A DNA stretch of 64,000 nucleotides from Polycladospora coralii (GTDB taxonomy: Bacteria; Bacillota; Bacilli; Thermoactinomycetales; Thermoactinomycetaceae). Below, piece by piece: positions 62,345-64,000 of this stretch. The stretch covers positions 1 to 64,000 of the forward strand of contig NZ_JACXAG020000004.1 in the NCBI RefSeq assembly GCF_014773435.2. Reading direction: 5' to 3'. The notes beneath the pieces were generated by a model that was not told where the DNA came from, did no database searches, and saw only the letters and a program-made list of their open reading frames with translations. Numbering within the stretch: position 1 is the first letter of the stretch; each line of letters starts with the position of its first letter. The position numbers and the translations under genes were made by a program.

Positions 62345-63083
62345 AGTTCACCAAAGTTTTTTTGTTTCCAACTAACATGGCAATATCAATATTTTGCTCT
62401 AAAAAGGGGATTTCTTTCATATAGTCGATCTCTTTTATTTTGAACCCTCTTTCTAATTCAGTTTTTAAATCATGGATACTACCGTGGATAGCTGATTCTT
62501 CGATAAGTAGATCAAGATAATAATTATGAAGTTGTTCTGTATCTTTTATTAAATCCAAGGTAAGAAGCAAATGCTGGTCGTCTTTTAACCACTTATTCAT
62601 TTTATTCCATAAATGTCTCCGGTCATGAGCAGCCATATGTTCAATCACACTTATGGAATAAATCACATCAAAATATTGATTGGGAAAATGCATATCTAAT
62701 ATATTTTTTTGATAGGAGAAAATATTAGCGTGTACATGCTGATAATCTACGTATCCCCATTCAAACCAGTGAGAGCGATCAGCTTCAAACCAATCATGCA
62801 TTTCTGAAAAATCAACCGTATATACTTCTGCCCCTTGATAGGCGAGATAGATGGGTAAAGGTGTAATACCTGCTCCGATATCTAAAATTTTTTTTCCTCT
62901 AGGATCGCCAATTTTTTCGATTAACCACACATATTCATAAGCTCGGGGAGTGTGTTTGACAAAAAATCCGAGGTATAAGCGTGATAAATAAATGAGTGTA
63001 TCAAGTAGTTGCTGATTACTTGATTTGTCTCTTAATACGGATAACACTTCTTCAGTCACATCTGCTTTAGCGTGCAAACCCAT
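62343..63083 (-). CDS. Class I SAM-dependent methyltransferase
   Basis: 246 residues. SAM-binding motif ILDIGAGITPLPIYLAYQG near residue 80, the acidic end of strand 2 in VYTVDFSE, and FDVIYSISVIEHMAAHDR near residue 145. The substrate cannot be told. The ATG follows GGAAGGAGAG. It is convergent with the IorA-like gene and divergent from spoIIIE; a 246-bp gap to spoIIIE holds promoters only. Confidence 0.82.
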   Translation of the reverse strand: MGLHAKADVTEEVLSVLRDKSSNQQLLDTLIYLSRLYLGFFVKHTPRAYEYVWLIEKIGDPRGKKILDIGAGITPLPIYLAYQGAEVYTVDFSEMHDWFEADRSHWFEWGYVDYQHVHANIFSYQKNILDMHFPNQYFDVIYSISVIEHMAAHDRRHLWNKMNKWLKDDQHLLLTLDLIKDTEQLHNYYLDLLIEESAIHGSIHDLKTELERGFKIKEIDYMKEIPFLEQNIDIAMLVGNKKTLVN

Positions 63084-63329
63084 TCTCTCCTTCCTACATG
63101 ATTTATTCTCTTCTTGTGCATATCACAAAATATGTGAGCAAACGAACGATAAGAACACGAGATGTGAATGGTGTAACAGGATTTCCTAACGTGTCAGCGA
63201 ATAAGTAGGATAACTGATTCGTATCACGGACGAATGAATCCAATCAGACACAGAGATCGATTTAAAGATGAGCATGATGATTCATAGTGCTATAATAGAG
63301 GTTGAACGGAAATAGAGAAGGTGATCGGG

Positions 63330-64000
63330 ATGTCTAAGAAGAATCAAAAAAAACAGGAACTAAAAAATGAATTGTTATTTGAGATTTATGGAATTGTAAT
63401 TGTCGCATTATCCATTATTGCATTGGCTAGCTATGGGGCAATCGGACGTAATCTCACCGTTTTATCACGGTTTGTAGTAGGAATATGGGACTTTATTATT
63501 CCGCTTACGGGTGTAGGTGTTGGCATCTATGTCATGATCAAACGAGACTGGCCACGGAAATGGTCATCCCGTCTAACGGGATTAACTTTGATGCTAATTG
63601 CTTTACTCTGCTTTACGCATTTACTCTCTTTTGATGCGTTTACACCACAAGAACAAGCAAAGGGTATACTCGATGCCACATGGGATCGACTTTTACAAGA
63701 TCGAACCTCTGATGTCCCACTGGATATTGGAAGCGGTATGGTAGGGGCAATCACCTATGCAGTGCTTTTCTTTTTATTTGATGAAATTGGAACCATTATT
63801 ATCTTAGGTGCGGTTACGTTATCGGGAACGTTACTTTTGACCGGTTTTTCATACAGGCAAGTCGTGAACAAAGTGCGTACCTACTTAGAAAAACAAAATA
63901 TTGATTTGAAACGGTGGGCTAAAAGCCGGGTCACCCAAACAAAATCGAAAGTGAAATCCCAGAAAAGATCAAACAAAAAAGCAATAGAAGATCCTGTAAA
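63330..64000 (+). CDS. spoIIIE: DNA translocase SpoIIIE/FtsK family, N-terminal part (runs off window)
   Basis: The frame is open to the window edge. It starts MSKKNQKKQELKNELLFE and shows about four transmembrane helices (roughly 19-38, 49-68, 78-98 and 145-173) with the SpoIIIE-type phrase IGSGMVGAITYAVLFFLF, then a basic linker (RSKKA-like). SpoIIIE pumps the chromosome into the forespore. The motor domain lies beyond the window. The ATG has GAGAAGGTGATC upstream. Its place completes the order tepA-ylzJ-spoIIIE, here separated by 26 kb. Confidence 0.88.
   Translation, partial: MSKKNQKKQELKNELLFEIYGIVIVALSIIALASYGAIGRNLTVLSRFVVGIWDFIIPLTGVGVGIYVMIKRDWPRKWSSRLTGLTLMLIALLCFTHLLSFDAFTPQEQAKGILDATWDRLLQDRTSDVPLDIGSGMVGAITYAVLFFLFDEIGTIIILGAVTLSGTLLLTGFSYRQVVNKVRTYLEKQNIDLKRWAKSRVTQTKSKVKSQKRSNKKAIEDPV

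Overview
The window reads as a chromosome segment of a low-GC, endospore-forming Gram-positive bacterium of the order Bacillales. Its AT-rich genes have strong GGAGG-type ribosome binding sites and frequent TTG/GTG starts. It carries dipicolinate synthase (dpaA/dpaB), YmxH, a Spo0E-like phosphatase, YlxY, TepA and the start of SpoIIIE. Its core follows the Bacillus gene order rimP-nusA-rnpM-ylxQ-infB-ylxP-rbfA-truB-ribF-rpsO-pnp-ylxY-mlpA-ymxH-dpaAB-asd-dapG-dapA-rnjB-tepA-ylzJ-spoIIIE. A thermoactinomycete-type bacillus is plausible, but the family was not tested.

Layout. 1-240: 3' end of a 16S rRNA gene followed by its own intrinsic terminator, with no 23S rRNA or tRNA behind it. 338-3798: an epimerase-like membrane protein, msrB and pepF. 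3.9-12.3 kb: the translation/transcription operon rimP to rpsO. 12.4-24.5 kb: pnp, ylxY, mlpA, a Spo0E-like gene, ymxH, dpaAB, the lysine/dipicolinate precursor genes asd-dapG-dapA, and rnjB.

24.6-30.3 kb is a CRISPR island. It has a lone cas6 and two same-orientation arrays (5 and 7 repeats) with homologous leaders. Between them lie a CYTH-domain protein, an HTH-TPR regulator of the RNPP type and an unrecognised three-gene operon ending in a protein with four helix-turn-helix-like units. No cas1, cas2 or effector genes are in the window. 30.4-35.7 kb holds a compact osmoprotectant ABC transporter (opuC-like), a PepSY-like membrane protein, an RlmM-like methyltransferase and ribB under an FMN riboswitch. 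The conserved block resumes with tepA-ylzJ at 36.1 kb and is interrupted again until spoIIIE at 63.3 kb.

The second accessory stretch has four parts. The first is a light/B12 module at 38.0-41.3 kb: a LitR/CarH-type MerR-B12 regulator, DUF1295, a small membrane protein and an extended SDR, with TnTACA repeats in 11-bp phase at a promoter. The second is a decayed Rhs/WapA polymorphic-toxin locus at 41.6-45.9 kb, with three Rhs fragments, a separated toxin-tip-like domain, small membrane proteins that may be immunity proteins, a DUF2283-like protein and a chimera of Rhs core with the tail of that protein. The third is a catalase, a small membrane protein, a second catalase-like heme protein and a tandem pair of about 1430-residue bacillopeptidase F proteases; the second copy is split by a -1 shift at an A7 tract. 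The fourth is a DUF4912-GT4 glycosyltransferase beside a glycosyltransferase relic, an IorA-like TPP enzyme without its ferredoxin domain, and a methyltransferase.

How the genes work together. The first half is housekeeping: ribosome maturation, RNA decay, and lysine/dipicolinate synthesis feeding the spore. The second half is environmental: CRISPR immunity, osmoprotection, light/B12 sensing, contact-dependent competition, peroxide defence and secreted proteolysis.
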